15,283 nt of DNA from Acidocella sp. (GTDB taxonomy: Bacteria > Pseudomonadota > Alphaproteobacteria > Acetobacterales > Acetobacteraceae), in NCBI GenBank assembly GCA_028687415.1, contig JAQUAC010000020.1:1-15283 (forward strand), in the 5' to 3' direction. A program made the position numbers and the translations under genes. Position 1 is the first letter of the stretch. Each line of letters begins with the position of its first letter. A model generated the notes under the pieces. That model worked only from the letters and a program-made list of their open reading frames with translations, had not been told where the DNA came from and did not search any database. Of this stretch, positions 14,438 through 15,283 are shown piece by piece.

Positions 14438-14859
14438 CCGCATTACCAAAGCTCGAAGATTTCCCCGCCCAGACCCACGACAAGCTGCGCTACGGCGACA
14501 CCGACCGCCAAGGCCATGTGAACAACGCCGTGTTTGCCACCTTTCTGGAAACCGGGCGCGTGGCGCTGCTGGACGGCACCGACATTCTGCGCCGCCATCC
14601 GGATGTGCATTTCGTTATCGCCCGGCTGGTGCTGGACTACCGGGCCGAGATTTTTTGGCCCGGCACGGTGGAGATCGGCACGGGGGTGAAGAGCATCGGC
14701 AACAGCTCCACCACCTTCGTCCAGGCCCTGTTTCAGAATGGTAAATGCGTGGCCACGGCGGAGACCGTGCTGGTGCAAGTAAGTAGACAGACCGGTCAGT
14801 CTACCCCAATGACAGCGGAGACCAAGAACTTCCTCAAGGGCTTTTTGCAGCCCGCTTAA
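14434..14859 (+). CDS. Hotdog-fold acyl-CoA thioesterase (4HBT/FadM-like)
   Basis: The 141-residue protein should hydrolyse acyl-CoA thioesters. The catalytic segment is LRYGDTDRQGHVNNAVFATF (18-37), in which Asp24 occupies the position of the catalytic Asp of 4-hydroxybenzoyl-CoA thioesterase and GHVNN is the conserved turn. VIARLVLDYRAEIFWPGTVE forms the next strands, followed by VKSIGNSSTTFVQALF and CVATAETVLVQV. It starts at ATG 14434, overlapping the dehydrogenase stop by four bases. There is no strong ribosome binding site of its own, so translation is probably coupled. Its last 26 bases overlap the 3' end of the convergent acetyltransferase gene. The C-terminal coding region contains a 22-base palindrome. 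The acyl substrate is unknown. Confidence 0.88.
   Translation: MTALPKLEDFPAQTHDKLRYGDTDRQGHVNNAVFATFLETGRVALLDGTDILRRHPDVHFVIARLVLDYRAEIFWPGTVEIGTGVKSIGNSSTTFVQALFQNGKCVATAETVLVQVSRQTGQSTPMTAETKNFLKGFLQPA
14783..14804. repeat. 22-base near-perfect palindrome inside the thioesterase gene
   Basis: GTAGAC-A-GACCGGTC-A-GTCTAC is symmetrical except for the two A positions, which face each other as a mismatch. It lies in codons for the C-terminal tail, 55 bases before the stop, and could be a protein-binding site or a hairpin in the transcript. Confidence 0.6.
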
Positions 14860-15271
14860 ACATGCGCCGGTGCGGGATGCCCGCATCCATGAACACATCC
14901 CCCTCCGCCGCGTAGCCCAGCCGCTCATAGAAGGGCAGGGCGTGCGTCTGCCCGTCCAGCATGAAGTCTGCACCAGGAAACGCCGCCTCCACCCCGCGCA
15001 TAAGCGCCGCGCCGATGCCGAATTTGCGGTGTGTCGCCAGCACCGCCACGCGGGTGATTTTAATGAGGTGCGGCGCTTTCACCAGCGCCCGTGCCGTGCC
15101 AGCTGGGGCATCGTCCCATAACGCCAGAAAATGCGCGGCGGTTGGCTCGAATTCGTCGGGCTCTTCCGCCGGGGGTACGTTCTGCTCGTCCACGAATACC
15201 GCCATGCGGATGGCGAGGCAGGCGCTGAAATCCGCATCGCCGAACCTAGCCTGGCGGATATGCAACGGCAT
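14834..15271 (-). CDS. GNAT-family N-acetyltransferase
   Basis: The 145-residue protein starts at ATG 15271, 12 bases from the window edge, so its ribosome binding site is only partly visible. It begins MPLHIRQARFGDADF. The segment IRMAVFVDEQNVPPAEEPDE (21-40) is typical of the ElaA/YjcF-like branch of GNAT enzymes. The acetyl-CoA pyrophosphate loop is RKFGIGAALM (82-91), preceded by the strand ITRVAVL, and the late strand and helix read ALPFYERLGY (111-120). It should transfer an acetyl group from acetyl-CoA to an amine, but the acceptor is unknown. Its stop lies inside the 3' end of the thioesterase gene, a 26-base convergent overlap. It looks complete. Confidence 0.87.
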   Translation of the reverse strand: MPLHIRQARFGDADFSACLAIRMAVFVDEQNVPPAEEPDEFEPTAAHFLALWDDAPAGTARALVKAPHLIKITRVAVLATHRKFGIGAALMRGVEAAFPGADFMLDGQTHALPFYERLGYAAEGDVFMDAGIPHRRMFKRAAKSP

Positions 15272-15283
15272 TAAATGCTGACG

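Overview
This is a GC-rich bacterial chromosome segment. The gene types and the style of the icd, pyrE and efflux genes suggest an alphaproteobacterium, plausibly of the Acetobacteraceae/Rhodospirillales kind. That taxonomic call is inference from family resemblance, not a database result. No rRNA, tRNA, CRISPR array, transposase or integrase was seen.

Layout. (1) Positions 1-316, minus strand: the 5' end of an unrecognised gene, followed by a 415-base intergenic region with palindromes. (2) 732-4688, plus: a tripartite drug/toxicant efflux operon. It has an EmrA/HlyD-type membrane fusion protein, a DHA2-type (EmrB-like) major facilitator and a NodT/OprM-type outer-membrane lipoprotein. The transporter gene is broken by an out-of-frame internal deletion that removes about one membrane segment and its following loop. 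(3) 4747-10886: a visibly more AT-rich accessory block. It holds a secreted protein of unknown function, a 1043-residue multidomain protein (DUF1796-like, TPR, FkbH/HAD, GNAT-like and SGNH-like parts), a convergent GT32-like glycosyltransferase and a Stf0-type sulfotransferase. It reads as a small surface-glycan or lipid decoration island. (4) 10952-15271: housekeeping genes. icd (minus) is divergent from an overlapping plus-strand run of pyrE, an FAD-linked D-2-hydroxyacid dehydrogenase and a hotdog thioesterase, which converges on a GNAT acetyltransferase (minus).

The observations most worth following are the multidomain FkbH protein and its neighbours as a possible undescribed acyl/glyceryl-transfer and sulfation system, and the EmrB-like gene that has lost its middle. 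Others are the apparent ATA start codon of the FAD dehydrogenase, exactly where an ATGA stop/start overlap would be expected, and several strong palindromes, one of them inside the thioesterase coding sequence.
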